Source of the DNA: Brevundimonas terrae
GTDB taxonomy: Bacteria > Pseudomonadota > Alphaproteobacteria > Caulobacterales > Caulobacteraceae
Length of the DNA stretch: 64,000 nucleotides
Reading direction: 5' to 3'
Assembly (NCBI RefSeq): GCF_011761985.1
Contig: NZ_JAASQT010000002.1
Span: 620,001 to 684,000, forward strand
This document shows, piece by piece, positions 10,075-19,317 of this stretch. A program made the position numbers and the translations under genes. How positions within the stretch are numbered: position 1 is the stretch's first letter; each line of letters opens with the position of its first letter. The notes under the pieces were generated by a model. It was not told the DNA's origin. It searched no databases and saw nothing but the letters and a program-made list of their open reading frames with translations.

Positions 10075-11051
10075 TGCCGATGCGTGGATGGCCTCTCATC
10101 AAACTGCTTCCGCAGACAACGAACTTCCAGTTCGTCAAACACTCCAAGCTTATGGGCGGTTTGGCTGTACTTCTTTGCGTGGCCTCGATCGTGGGTTGTT
10201 TCTATCCGGGGTTGAACCTGGGTATCGACTTCCGTGGTGGTGCCTCGATGGAAGTGAGCAAGCCTGCCGGTCAGGTTCTGGAGCTTGATAAAGTGCGTAC
10301 TGCCATGGGCGATCTCGACCTTGGTGACGTACAGGTTCAGGGTATCGACAGTGACTCTGCCGCTCTGATCCGTTTCCAGATTCCCGACGGTGCCAATCAG
10401 TCCGAAGTCGTTGCTCGCGTTGAAAAAGCGATCAGCGACTCAGTTGGCGAGGTCACCTATTCGGGTGTCAGCGTCGTGGGTTCCAAGGTCTCTGGCGAAC
10501 TGTTCCGTTCAGGCATCTATGCACTGGGCGCAGCCATTTTCCTGATGTTCCTCTACATCTGGTTCCGCTTCGAGCCTCAGTTCGGTTTCGGTGCCATCAT
10601 CGGTCTGCTTCACGACGTGATCCTGACCTTTGGACTGATCGTTCTGTTCCGCTTCGAGTTCAGCCTGAATACCGTGGCCGCCATTCTGACGGTTATCGGT
10701 TATTCGATGAACGATACCGTGGTTGTATTTGACCGCCTGCGCGAGAACCTGCGCAAGTACAAAACCATGCCACTCAAGGACGTTATCGATCAGTCGCTGA
10801 ACGAAACCCTGTCGCGTACGATCATTACCGGTGTGACAGCCGTTGGTGTTCTGGCGGTTCTGGCTCTGTTTGGCGGTGAGGCCCTGTTCGACTTCTCGAT
10901 CGTTCTGATGATCGGTATTGTCATCGGTACCTTCTCGTCGATCTATGTCGGCACGCCGGTCGTGCTGCTCTGGGGCGTCAAGCGCGGTAATATCGACCGC
11001 GACAAGGACGACCTGAAGCCCGTCAAGCTGGGCATGGCCAGCCGTCCGTAA
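10074..11051 (+). CDS. secF: Protein translocase subunit SecF
   Basis: SecF pairs with SecD in the proton-driven late step of Sec export. The 325-residue protein has a first helix near 30-48, then NLGIDFRGGASMEVS, a periplasmic domain, and a five-helix membrane block with YIWFRFEPQFGFGAIIGLLHD and GYSMNDTVVVFDRLRENLRK. These are the diagnostic SecF motifs. It starts inside the secD stop codon and is followed by an intrinsic terminator, which closes the yajC-secD-secF operon. Confidence 0.97.
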   Translation: MPMRGWPLIKLLPQTTNFQFVKHSKLMGGLAVLLCVASIVGCFYPGLNLGIDFRGGASMEVSKPAGQVLELDKVRTAMGDLDLGDVQVQGIDSDSAALIRFQIPDGANQSEVVARVEKAISDSVGEVTYSGVSVVGSKVSGELFRSGIYALGAAIFLMFLYIWFRFEPQFGFGAIIGLLHDVILTFGLIVLFRFEFSLNTVAAILTVIGYSMNDTVVVFDRLRENLRKYKTMPLKDVIDQSLNETLSRTIITGVTAVGVLAVLALFGGEALFDFSIVLMIGIVIGTFSSIYVGTPVVLLWGVKRGNIDRDKDDLKPVKLGMASRP

Positions 11052-11076
11052 GGACAGCGAAACCTAAAGACATAGA

Positions 11077-11110
11077 CCCGCTCTTTCGTAAGAAAGGGCG
11101 GGTTTCTTTT
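11077..11110 (+). terminator. Intrinsic terminator after secF
   Basis: A 12-base arm at 11077-11088 pairs with 11093-11104 around the loop GTAA and is followed by TTCTTTTT. It ends the yajC-secDF operon. Confidence 0.85.
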
Positions 11111-11168
11111 TGGTCGCAGGTGCGTTGTGTCGTTCGGGCTTGCGCCACGGGGCAGGGTGCCGCATGGC

Positions 11169-11804
11169 ATGGGCAACATGACTTCCCTAGATCTAGACTC
11201 ACAGGTCCGCGTGGCCGACATTGACCGTTGGCTGTCCAGCCGCTTTGTTGATGATCTTCAGGCACGCGCCGACCTTATCACCCTCTATGCATTCGAGGCC
11301 GAGTTGCTGGCCATCCCTACGCGCGTCACCCAGCCCTTACTGGCCGAGATGCGATTTACGTGGTGGGCCGAGCAGTTGGACGGGGTATTTTCCAACACGC
11401 CGCGCAAAGGCCATCCTATTCTGGAGGCACTGACCGAGCTTGCAACACGTCGTGCATTGGAACGGGCGCAGTTTGATGCCTTGATCGAGGCTCACATCGG
11501 CCGTGTTCATAATCAGCCTCACGATCTGGATGCCTTCTTTGTGGCACCGATGCAGATCGCGGTTCAGATATTGGCTGGCAAGGGCCATGATGCGGCTGTT
11601 GCCGAGGCTGGCAAGCTGTTTGGTTTGATGCAGACGGGGCGGGATGCCGAGGCCAAGGCCTTGCGCGCAAAGGCCAACAGGGCGCTGAAAGCACTTCCGG
11701 CCAAGGCGTTTCCGGCGGTCGCCCATGCCAGCCTGTCGCGTTCGGCACCCGAACCCGTCAAACGGCTACAACTATTCTGGAACACGGTGAGGGGCCGTAT
11801 CTGA
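11169..11804 (+). CDS. Squalene/phytoene synthase-fold protein
   Basis: The product (about 211 residues) matches the fold of isoprenyl head-to-head synthases: RFVDDLQARADLITLYAFEAELL, then EMRFTWWAEQLDGVF, then GHPILEALTEL. The family's DxxxD magnesium motifs are only weakly recognisable and the protein is shorter than squalene or phytoene synthase. It resembles short alphaproteobacterial relatives of the mitochondrial complex I assembly factor NDUFAF6, whose reaction, if any, is unknown. In-frame starts at 11127, 11169 and 11178 are possible; 11169 is a compromise because none has a clear ribosome-binding site. Its stop overlaps the next gene (TGATG). Confidence 0.72.
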   Translation: MGNMTSLDLDSQVRVADIDRWLSSRFVDDLQARADLITLYAFEAELLAIPTRVTQPLLAEMRFTWWAEQLDGVFSNTPRKGHPILEALTELATRRALERAQFDALIEAHIGRVHNQPHDLDAFFVAPMQIAVQILAGKGHDAAVAEAGKLFGLMQTGRDAEAKALRAKANRALKALPAKAFPAVAHASLSRSAPEPVKRLQLFWNTVRGRI

Positions 11805-12103
11805 TGTCTGAAGCACACCTGAGGAAACCGGCATCCATGTGGCTGGCGGTAACGACCCTGTTCGGCCTCGCCGGGACGATTGTGGGACTATTGCCGGTTA
11901 TTATGGTCTGGGGCGGCTTTCGGGCGGGCACGGTGCCGCTGGGCACCGCGCTGTTGACCATGGTGCCGTATTGCAGCCTGATGCTCTGCCCGTTGATTGC
12001 ATGGTGGATGCTGATGCGACGTCAGTACAAGCTGGCCCTGATCATCGCCAGTCCGCCGATCGTGATGTGGTCTGCGTCGGTGCTGATCAATGCTGTGAGA
12101 TAA
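11804..12103 (+). CDS. Small membrane protein of unknown function
   Basis: This 99-residue product is not assigned to a family. It has three predicted membrane helices, near residues 13-35 (WLAVTTLFGLAGTIVGLLPV), 43-66 and 77-95, with short charged loops such as MRRQYK. Its start codon overlaps the stop of the squalene/phytoene-synthase-fold gene (TGATG), so the two are probably translated together. A strong terminator follows. Confidence 0.7.
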   Translation: MSEAHLRKPASMWLAVTTLFGLAGTIVGLLPVIMVWGGFRAGTVPLGTALLTMVPYCSLMLCPLIAWWMLMRRQYKLALIIASPPIVMWSASVLINAVR

Positions 12104-12110
12104 GAGAAAA

Positions 12111-12141
12111 GGCGGTGACCGTGGTCACCGCCTTCTTTTTT
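12111..12141 (+). terminator. Strong intrinsic terminator
   Basis: A near-perfect palindrome with arms GGCGGTGACC (12111-12120) and GGTCACCGCC (12123-12132) is followed by TTCTTTTTT. It sits between convergent genes. The A-rich left flank means it may also act on the minus strand for trmFO. Confidence 0.9.
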
Positions 12142-12153
12142 GGTCCGGCCTGA

Positions 12154-13575
12154 TCAGGCGTTGGCGTCGCGCCAAGCCTTGAGGGCTTCAAGGCCGCGTA
12201 TGCTTTGCAGGCGCTTCTTGGCGCGTCCGCGTTCCTTGGGATGGATGCGCTTGCCTTCTTCATCAACCTTGGGCGCTTCCAGCGGCGGCAGCAGACCATA
12301 GTTGATGTTCATCGGCTGGAATTTCGAACCCGCCATGTGGCCACCGGTAATGTGTTCCACCAGTGCGCCCATTGCCGTTTCCGGCGGCGGGACGGACAGT
12401 GCCTTGCCCAGTGACTGAGCCGCAGCCAGACGACCGGTCAACAGACCCATGGCTGCGCTCTCGACATAGCCTTCGACGCCCGTGACCTGACCGGCAAAGC
12501 GCAGACGCGGCATGGCCTTGAGGCGCAACTGCTTGTCCAGCAGTTTGGGGCTGTTCAGATAGGTGTTGCGGTGTAGGCCACCCAGACGGGCGAACTGTGC
12601 ATTTTCCAGACCCGGGATCATACGCAGGACCTCGGTCTGGGCCCCGTACTTCATCTTGGTCTGGAAGCCGACGATATTATACAGCGTGCCAAGGGCATTA
12701 TCCTGACGCAGCTGGACAATGGCGTGGCATTTCACGGTGGGGTTGCGCGGATTGGTCAGGCCGACCGGCTTCATCGGGCCGTGACGCAGAGTCTCGCGAC
12801 CACGCTCGGACATGACCTCGATGGGCAGACAGCCATCGAAATAGGGGACGTGTTCCCATTCCTTGGACACAGCAGTCGGGCTGGCCAGCAGGGCGTCGAT
12901 AAAGGCGTCGTACTGTTCCTTGTCCATCGGACAGTTGACATAGGCCGCCGTCTCGCCGCTGGGGCCTTCCTTGTCATAGCGCGACTGGCGCCACGCAATG
13001 TCGAAATTGATGCTGTCGGCGTGGACGATCGGGGCAATAGCGTCAAAGAAGCTGAGCCCTTCTTCGCCACCCAGTTTGAGGATGGCATCGGCCAGCGCCT
13101 GTGACGTCAGCGGGCCGGTGGCGACGATGACATTGTCCCACTCTTCGGGCGGGATACCGGCGACTTCTTCGCGCACGATGGTGATCAGCGGGTGCTCGGA
13201 CAGCTTCTTGGTCACGGCATCCGAGAAACCGTCACGGTCCACAGCCAGCGCACCACCGGCGGGGACCTGATGGTCGTGACCGCAGGCCATGATGATGCTG
13301 TTCAGTTCGCGCATTTCCTGATGCAGCAGGCCGACAGCATTATACTCCCAGTCGTCCGAACGGAACGAGTTGGAGCATACCAGTTCGGCCAGACCGGCAG
13401 TCTGGTGGGCATCGGTGCGAATCTCGACGGTCGAACCGTCGGCGGCTGTCTCGTCGCGGCGCATCTCGTGCAGGATGACAGGGACGCCAGCATTGGCGAT
13501 CTGCCAGGCGGCTTCGGAACCGGCCATGCCGCCGCCAATGACGTGGACAGGGCGAATAGGGGATTGGGTGGACAT
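12154..13575 (-). CDS. trmFO: Methylenetetrahydrofolate-tRNA-(uracil-5-)-methyltransferase TrmFO
   Basis: TrmFO is a folate- and FAD-dependent enzyme that makes 5-methyluridine at position 54 of tRNAs. The start chosen gives [21 protein letters not shown], placing the Rossmann [14 protein letters not shown] motif near the N-terminus as in other members. Further family motifs are [23 protein letters not shown] (split here), [16 protein letters not shown] and the late [20 protein letters not shown]. At 473 residues it has normal length. A longer in-frame reading to 13620 adds residues that do not fit the family. The adjacent terminator serves the convergent gene pair. Confidence 0.95.
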   Translation of the reverse strand: MSTQSPIRPVHVIGGGMAGSEAAWQIANAGVPVILHEMRRDETAADGSTVEIRTDAHQTAGLAELVCSNSFRSDDWEYNAVGLLHQEMRELNSIIMACGHDHQVPAGGALAVDRDGFSDAVTKKLSEHPLITIVREEVAGIPPEEWDNVIVATGPLTSQALADAILKLGGEEGLSFFDAIAPIVHADSINFDIAWRQSRYDKEGPSGETAAYVNCPMDKEQYDAFIDALLASPTAVSKEWEHVPYFDGCLPIEVMSERGRETLRHGPMKPVGLTNPRNPTVKCHAIVQLRQDNALGTLYNIVGFQTKMKYGAQTEVLRMIPGLENAQFARLGGLHRNTYLNSPKLLDKQLRLKAMPRLRFAGQVTGVEGYVESAAMGLLTGRLAAAQSLGKALSVPPPETAMGALVEHITGGHMAGSKFQPMNINYGLLPPLEAPKVDEEGKRIHPKERGRAKKRLQSIRGLEALKAWRDANA

Positions 13576-13667
13576 GCAGCGGCTTCTAGCGGTGAAAAGG
13601 CCCGCTGTCATGTTGAACAAACATCGCTTAATCTCTGCGCGAGGCTCGGGAGGGAGATTCCATCAAG

Positions 13668-14588
13668 ATGCGTGTTCAATACGATATCGGTAAGGTGTTC
13701 GCGGACAGCTTTGCATTAGTGCGCGCTCGCCCTTGGTGGGTTGTGGCATGGGGCGCATTGCTGATTGTTTTGCCGACCATTCCCGTCATTCCGATGTTTG
13801 TCTGGATAGCAGGCAATTTCGAGGTTCTGGTCGATAATCCCGAAGCGATGAACGAGATGATCGGGCTGAACATGCTCGCCAATCTGTCTTCGATTTTGCA
13901 GTTCGTGCTGCTGATCCCGATAATCGGCGCCATTGTGCGCTTGGTGCTAGACAAGGGAACAGGCCGCTTTATCGGTCTGCGCGCCAGCATGGACGAGTTG
14001 TGGGTCTTCGTGACCTATATCGCGCTTGTGCTCGGCTTCTGCGTGGTGGCCATGGTTGTTGGCATGATCGCGGTACTTGTCGGCGTGATCGTGGGTTACA
14101 GCAGTGGTACAGAGGCCGCAGGTGTGGGGGCCGGTATTTTTGTTGCCCTGCTGGCGGTGCTGCCATTGATTTGGGCAGGAGTTCGTCTGTGTCTGCTTAT
14201 TCCGGCCAGTGTTGACCTGAACACCTTTGCGCTGGTTCCGGCATGGAAGGCATCCAAGGGGCATTTCTGGCCGCTGTTGGGCACGGTTTTCCTATCGGTT
14301 CTGATCGCGCTGGCCATTAGCATTGTCTGGATGATTGTCCTGATGGTGGTCATTATTTTGCTGGGCCTCATTGGCGGTGCCACGGGCATGGTGAATATGG
14401 GTGCAGACCCGTCCCAGTGGAACTGGGTGCCCTTTGCCATTATTGGTGGAGTGTTGTTGGCCGTACCGACTTTCTTCATGCAGGGCGTGAATTCGGTTCT
14501 GTCCATTGCCCCGTACACGTCCGCATGGCGTCAACTGAAACCGTCTGTTGAACAACAGGCTGCTCCGGTCGTTACGCCGGAACTCTAA
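13668..14588 (+). CDS. Multi-pass membrane protein, paralogue of the next gene
   Basis: The 306-residue product has about six hydrophobic helices, including WVVAWGALLIVLPTIPVIPM and FCVVAMVVGMIAVLVGVIVG, with few polar residues. It shares an internal motif, KGHFWPLLG followed by a helix, with the following gene, and the two proteins have the same length class and topology, so they are tandem duplicates. They resemble the membrane domains sometimes annotated as glycerophosphodiester phosphodiesterase membrane regions, but no catalytic motif is visible. The start has a GGGAG sequence upstream (near 13650). Only 13 bases separate it from its paralogue. Confidence 0.75.
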   Translation: MRVQYDIGKVFADSFALVRARPWWVVAWGALLIVLPTIPVIPMFVWIAGNFEVLVDNPEAMNEMIGLNMLANLSSILQFVLLIPIIGAIVRLVLDKGTGRFIGLRASMDELWVFVTYIALVLGFCVVAMVVGMIAVLVGVIVGYSSGTEAAGVGAGIFVALLAVLPLIWAGVRLCLLIPASVDLNTFALVPAWKASKGHFWPLLGTVFLSVLIALAISIVWMIVLMVVIILLGLIGGATGMVNMGADPSQWNWVPFAIIGGVLLAVPTFFMQGVNSVLSIAPYTSAWRQLKPSVEQQAAPVVTPEL

Positions 14589-14601
14589 TAAGGATCTGCC
14601 T

Positions 14602-15456
14602 ATGAAATTCGGGGCAACAGATGCGGTGTTCGAAGGATTCCGCATCACCCGCCAGAAGCCTGTGCTGCTGTTGTGGCTGTCGCTGGTCTATGCGGTGACG
14701 AGTGCGATTGCTGTCGCGCTGGCATACCAACCTTTTGTCCAGTTGATGGAGGTGGTTGCCAACATTCAAAGCGGCCAGCAGCCTGACGAAGCAGAGGCCA
14801 TGAAGATCATGGGGGCCTATGGCCGCGTGATCATTGTGGCCTTGCCGCTGTCACTGATCGCGACGGCAGTAACCTATCCTGCTGTAGTGCGGGCCATTCT
14901 GACGCCAGAAGACAGCCGGTTCGGTTATCTTCGCCTTGGCCGTGACGAGTTGAACACCTTTGTGGTGATTTTGGCTCTGACCGTGGTCTGGAGTGCTGTA
15001 ATCTTGCTCGCCGGTGGGATTGTGGGTGTGGCCGCTATGGGCGGGATGGCCGCAGCGATGTTGGTCGGTTTGCTGGTCTTCTGCGGCGTCGTGGCTTTTG
15101 CGATCTGGTTCGGGGTGAAGTTCAGCCTTGCGGTGCCGATTACCGTGGCCGAGAAGCGTATCGCCATTATGGACAGCTTCCGCATGACCAAGGGTCATTT
15201 CTGGCCGTTGCTGGGCATGGCATTCTTGGCGGGCATTCTGTCGTTTGGCGTGAACCTGCTGGTCAATATTATTTCCATGCCGTTTGCCGCCATTTCGGGT
15301 GGAGGTTTTGGCCTGCTGACAGGGCAGGGTGTAACGGCCCTGACGGTTACCGGCTTTATTGGCACGGTTGTGCTTAGCCTGCTGATGGCCTCGGCGCAGG
15401 CATTGATCCTGTATGCGCCGTTTGCGGCGGCCTACCGGATGCTGAAGCCGAACTGA
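14602..15456 (+). CDS. Multi-pass membrane protein, paralogue of the previous gene
   Basis: This 284-residue product begins MKFGATDAVFEGFRITRQKP, preceded by AAGGAT. It has about six membrane helices and, after residue 190, FRMTKGHFWPLLGMAFLAG, which matches the corresponding segment of the upstream paralogue. A longer in-frame reading from 14548 would overlap that gene and is not needed. The function is unknown. A strong terminator follows, so the two paralogues form a two-gene operon. Confidence 0.75.
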   Translation: MKFGATDAVFEGFRITRQKPVLLLWLSLVYAVTSAIAVALAYQPFVQLMEVVANIQSGQQPDEAEAMKIMGAYGRVIIVALPLSLIATAVTYPAVVRAILTPEDSRFGYLRLGRDELNTFVVILALTVVWSAVILLAGGIVGVAAMGGMAAAMLVGLLVFCGVVAFAIWFGVKFSLAVPITVAEKRIAIMDSFRMTKGHFWPLLGMAFLAGILSFGVNLLVNIISMPFAAISGGGFGLLTGQGVTALTVTGFIGTVVLSLLMASAQALILYAPFAAAYRMLKPN

Positions 15457-15480
15457 CAGACAGTTGAACGATAATGAAAA

Positions 15481-15514
15481 GGCCGGATCGCCCTGAAGGT
15501 GATCCGGCCTTTTT
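15481..15514 (+). terminator. Intrinsic terminator between convergent genes
   Basis: GGCCGGATCGCC at 15481-15492 pairs (one wobble) with GGTGATCCGGCC at 15498-15509 around CTGAA, and TTTTT follows. AAAA on the left flank suggests it may also work for uvrA on the minus strand. Confidence 0.88.
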
Positions 15515-15516
15515 GT

Positions 15517-18420
15517 TTATCCGGTTGCCAGTTGGGCGACCCGTGCCTTGCGGCGTTTCTCGTGCCGATCCAGCACGTCTTTGAGGTACTTGCCGGTCCA
15601 GCTGTTTTTGTTGGCGGCGACCTCTTCGGGGGTGCCAATGGCGACAATCTCGCCACCGCCATCACCGCCCTCGGGGCCGAAGTCGAGGATGTAGTCGGCG
15701 ACCTTGATGACATCGAGATTGTGTTCGATGACAACAATGGTGTTGCCGTTATCGACCAGCTCCTGAAGCACTTCCAACAGTTTGCGCGTGTCTTCGAAAT
15801 GCAGCCCTGTGGTCGGCTCGTCGAGGATATACAGGGTCTTGCCAGTGGCGCGACGTGACAGTTCTTTGGACAGCTTGACGCGCTGGGCCTCGCCGCCCGA
15901 CAGGGTGGTGGCAGGTTGGCCGACCTTGACATAGCCCAGCCCCACACGGGCCAGTGTCAGCATCTTGTCGCGGATCGACGGTACGGCCTCGAAGAACTTG
16001 CCGGCTTCCTCGACAGTCATATCCAGCACGTCGGAAATGCTCTTGCCCTTGAACAGAATTTCCAGCGTTTCGCGGTTATAGCGTTTGCCCTTGCAGACGT
16101 CGCAGGTGACGTAAACATCCGGCAGGAAGTGCATCTCGATCTTGATGACGCCATCGCCCTGACAGGCCTCGCAGCGACCGCCCTTGACGTTAAAGCTGAA
16201 ACGCCCCGGTCCATAACCGCGTGCCTTGGATTCAGGCAGACCCGCGAACCAGTCACGGATCGGGTTGAAGGCCCCCGTATAGGTGGCGGGGTTGGAGCGC
16301 GGTGTGCGGCCAATCGGCGACTGGTCGATATCGATGACCTTGTCGAAGTGGTTCAGGCCTTCGATCCGGTCATGGTGGGCAGGGGCGGCCGAAGCATTGT
16401 GCAGACGGCGAGCCGCAGCCTTGTACAGCGTCTCGATGGTAAAGGTGGACTTGCCGCCACCGGATACGCCGGTGATGCAGTTGAAAACGCCGACCGGAAT
16501 TGAACCAGTGACGTTCTTCAGATTATTGCCCGTCGCACCTGAAATGGTCAGCATTTTCTTGCGGTTGATCGGGCGGCGACCTTCTGGCGGCAGCGGGATT
16601 TCGCGCGTTCCCGTCAGATATTGACCCGTCAGGCTTTGCGGATTGGCCATGACCTGTTCTGGCGTACCCTCGGCACGGACGGTACCACCGTGCGCACCCG
16701 CACCGGGGCCCATATCGATGACGTAGTCGGCGGTCAGGATGGCTTCTTCGTCGTGTTCGACCACCAACACCGAGTTACCGAGATCACGCAGTCCGCGCAG
16801 GCTTTCCAGCAGGCGGGTATTGTCGCGCTGGTGCAGGCCGATGGACGGTTCGTCCAGCACATAAAGCACGCCGGTCAGACCCGAACCGATCTGGCTGGCC
16901 AGACGGATACGCTGGCTCTCGCCGCCCGACAATGTGCCGGACGCGCGCGACATGTTCAGATATTCAAGACCGACATTGTTCAAGAAGCGCAACCGGTCGG
17001 TGATCTCCTTCAGGATGCGGCGCGCAATCTCCATCTGTTTCTCGGTTAAGCTGTCTTCCAGCGTCGAGAACCAGAGGAAGGCCTTGGAAATGGACAGCAC
17101 CGATATCTCGGCAATATCTGCCGTGCCGACCTTAACGGCCAGAGCTTCGGGTTTCAGACGTTTGCCATCACAGGCATCGCAAGGCGTTTCGGACTGGTAG
17201 CGGCCCAGTTCCTCACGCACCCATGCCGAGTCCGTCTCGCGCCAGCGACGCTCCAGGTTCGGCATAATGCCTTCGAACGGCTTGGAGACTTCGTATTTGC
17301 GGGCATTGTCGTCATAGACGAACTTGATCTTCTCGCTGCCGGTGCCTTGCAGAATGACCTTCTGGGCACTGGCCGTAAGCTCGCGCCACGGCTTGTCCAT
17401 CGAGAAGCCATAGTGCAGCGACAGCGCCTGTAGGGTCTGGGTGTAGAGCGGTGACTGGCCGCGCGACCATGGCGCAATGGCTCCACCATGCAGGGTCTTG
17501 TCGCGATCCGGCACGACCAGATCGGCATCGAATGCCAGCTTTACGCCTAGACCGTCACATTTGGGACAGGCCCCGAACGGGTTGTTGAACGAGAACAGGC
17601 GCGGTTCGATCTCGGTAATGGTGAAACCCGATACGGGACAGGCGAACCGTTCCGAGAAGATCAGGGTGCGTGGTTCGGTTTCACCCTCGGCTGGTTTGAG
17701 CCATTCGGCCACAGCCAGACCATCGGCCAGTCCCAGAGCGGTTTGCAGACTGTCGGCATAGCGGCTTTCAAGGCCAGCCTTGGTGACAATACGATCCACC
17801 ACGATGTCGATGTCGTGTTTGAACTTTTTGTCGAGGGTCGGGGCGTCCTCGATGGCATAAAGCTCGCCATCGATCTTCAGGCGCTGGAAGCCCTGACGCT
17901 GCCACTCGGCGATTTCCTTTTTATACTCGCCCTTGCGACCGCGCACGACGGGGGCCAGCAGCATGATGCGCTCGCCTTCGGGCAAGGCAGACAGCTTGTC
18001 GACCATCTGGCTGATGGTCTGGCTTTCGATAGGCAGGCCCGTGACGGGCGAATAGGGGATACCTACGCGCGCCCACAGCAGACGCATATAGTCATGGATT
18101 TCCGTGACCGTGCCGACCGTCGAGCGCGGGTTCTTGGATGTGGTCTTCTGTTCAATCGAGATGGCCGGAGACAGGCCTTCGATCAGGTCCACATCCGGTT
18201 TGCCCATCAGTTCCAGAAACTGGCGGGCATAGGCCGACAGACTCTCGACATAGCGGCGCTGACCCTCGGCATAGATAGTGTCGAACGCCAGCGAGGATTT
18301 GCCCGAGCCGGATAGGCCGGTCATCACCACCAACTGCTCGCGCGGAATGTCGATATCGACATTCTTGAGGTTGTGCTGACGGGCGCCACGCACGCGGATG
18401 AAGTTATGTTTTTCGCTCAT
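15517..18420 (-). CDS. uvrA: UvrABC excinuclease subunit A
   Basis: UvrA recognises bulky DNA lesions and loads UvrB in nucleotide excision repair. The 967-residue protein starts [20 protein letters not shown]. It has two ABC ATPase units: Walker [21 protein letters not shown] (first) and GVSGGGKST (second), with signatures [16 protein letters not shown] and [15 protein letters not shown]. Zinc modules are at CDACDGKRL and CEACQGDG to [10 protein letters not shown] LexA box lies 42 bases upstream of the start, so it should belong to the SOS regulon. A slightly longer in-frame start (18435) adds MFAAS with no family support. Confidence 0.98.
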   Translation of the reverse strand: MSEKHNFIRVRGARQHNLKNVDIDIPREQLVVMTGLSGSGKSSLAFDTIYAEGQRRYVESLSAYARQFLELMGKPDVDLIEGLSPAISIEQKTTSKNPRSTVGTVTEIHDYMRLLWARVGIPYSPVTGLPIESQTISQMVDKLSALPEGERIMLLAPVVRGRKGEYKKEIAEWQRQGFQRLKIDGELYAIEDAPTLDKKFKHDIDIVVDRIVTKAGLESRYADSLQTALGLADGLAVAEWLKPAEGETEPRTLIFSERFACPVSGFTITEIEPRLFSFNNPFGACPKCDGLGVKLAFDADLVVPDRDKTLHGGAIAPWSRGQSPLYTQTLQALSLHYGFSMDKPWRELTASAQKVILQGTGSEKIKFVYDDNARKYEVSKPFEGIMPNLERRWRETDSAWVREELGRYQSETPCDACDGKRLKPEALAVKVGTADIAEISVLSISKAFLWFSTLEDSLTEKQMEIARRILKEITDRLRFLNNVGLEYLNMSRASGTLSGGESQRIRLASQIGSGLTGVLYVLDEPSIGLHQRDNTRLLESLRGLRDLGNSVLVVEHDEEAILTADYVIDMGPGAGAHGGTVRAEGTPEQVMANPQSLTGQYLTGTREIPLPPEGRRPINRKKMLTISGATGNNLKNVTGSIPVGVFNCITGVSGGGKSTFTIETLYKAAARRLHNASAAPAHHDRIEGLNHFDKVIDIDQSPIGRTPRSNPATYTGAFNPIRDWFAGLPESKARGYGPGRFSFNVKGGRCEACQGDGVIKIEMHFLPDVYVTCDVCKGKRYNRETLEILFKGKSISDVLDMTVEEAGKFFEAVPSIRDKMLTLARVGLGYVKVGQPATTLSGGEAQRVKLSKELSRRATGKTLYILDEPTTGLHFEDTRKLLEVLQELVDNGNTIVVIEHNLDVIKVADYILDFGPEGGDGGGEIVAIGTPEEVAANKNSWTGKYLKDVLDRHEKRRKARVAQLATG

Positions 18421-18462
18421 GGAAGCCGCAAACACGCAAACAGAAGGGAGGAGCTGTATCTA

Positions 18463-18477
18463 GAACAAAGATTGAAC
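18463..18477 (-). promoter_or_regulatory. LexA (SOS) box of uvrA
   Basis: Read on the minus strand the sequence is GTTC-AATCTTT-GTTC, an exact match to the alphaproteobacterial LexA consensus GTTC-N7-GTTC. It lies 42 bases upstream of the uvrA start, a normal promoter position. uvrA is a standard SOS gene. Confidence 0.85.
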
Positions 18478-18509
18478 ATTAGTCGAGAGGCTTATGCCTC
18501 TTCCGGTGT

Positions 18510-19016
18510 TCAGCCTGTGTCGGAACGCACAAAACGCTGGCCGTGATCCAACAAAACGCCATTGGCATTGGCGATGCCCAGTTCCAGACTTTGGGCAATG
18601 CGGCGGGCGCGGACAATGAAGTGGTGACCGGCAACAGGCCCGCAAATTTCCGTCGCTGTGGCCTCGAAAATCTCTAGCCAGCGGTCAAAATGGCGGGCGT
18701 CGATCGGAAGGGGCAGGTGTTTGGGCATCGGGCGTCCCTGATAGACGCCGCTATGCAGGGCCACCGACGACCAGAACAGTTTCATCTGCGCCAGATGCGG
18801 TCCCCAGTCGCTGATCCGTTCCATAAAGACAGCACCAATCAAGGGATCTTGTCGCACACGGTCGTAGAAGCCCTCGACCAGACGGTCGATCATCGCATCG
18901 TCAATGCCGGTTTCGGCCTGAACGCGCGATACAGATTTTGCACGGCGGGCTTCGGCATCGCGACGTTCGTCCGGTGTCTGGATGGAAAAATCGAGGGTGG
19001 ATCGCGTGGGTTTCAT
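18510..19016 (-). CDS. Group III truncated haemoglobin
   Basis: Truncated haemoglobins bind O2, NO or CO through haem; the role of group III proteins is mostly unknown. The 168-residue product has about 38 extra residues before the globin core (IDDAMIDRLVEGFYDRVRQD). The typical group III segment ISDWGPHLAQMKLFWSSVAL follows, then the proximal His in LPIDARHFDRWLEIFEAT. A tail after about 145 (LLDHGQRFVRSDTG) is variable. It lies downstream of nothing obviously related: uvrA is next on the same strand, but its own promoter lies between them. Confidence 0.85.
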   Translation of the reverse strand: MKPTRSTLDFSIQTPDERRDAEARRAKSVSRVQAETGIDDAMIDRLVEGFYDRVRQDPLIGAVFMERISDWGPHLAQMKLFWSSVALHSGVYQGRPMPKHLPLPIDARHFDRWLEIFEATATEICGPVAGHHFIVRARRIAQSLELGIANANGVLLDHGQRFVRSDTG

Positions 19017-19182
19017 ATGTGCCTAGATAGGTGTGGTGGCCGGTAATCCCAAGCTGGCGCCAATCATTTGCCAGTCATTCTGTGACGTTTTGGCATTCGC
19101 TTGTTACTTTTAGCTACTTGCATGCAGGCGCGCATGGCCCCATGTTTTGGTTCGCCGCACAGTTTTAGGAGGCTTGAATATC

Positions 19183-19317
19183 ATGATCATCGCACTGGCT
19201 ACCGCAACGGTTTTGTCTGCAATGATGCTCGTGGTGCTCCATGCCAACCAACCTAAAGCCAAGCGTGTCCGCGTCCGCATACGCGACCCTCGTATCGGTC
19301 GCCGCCCGTACAACTGA
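19183..19317 (+). CDS. Candidate 44-residue membrane micro-protein overlapping the ABC-F start
   Basis: An ATG preceded by a full AGGAGG (19167-19172, 10-base spacer) opens a 44-codon frame ending TGA at 19317. The product has one hydrophobic helix (about 2-20, [19 protein letters not shown]) and a strongly basic tail ([20 protein letters not shown]). The frame overlaps the first 77 bases of the ABC-F gene in another phase. That gene has no good ribosome-binding site, so the small ORF may couple or gate its translation, or may be an independent membrane peptide. No family is recognised. Confidence 0.5.
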   Translation: MIIALATATVLSAMMLVVLHANQPKAKRVRVRIRDPRIGRRPYN

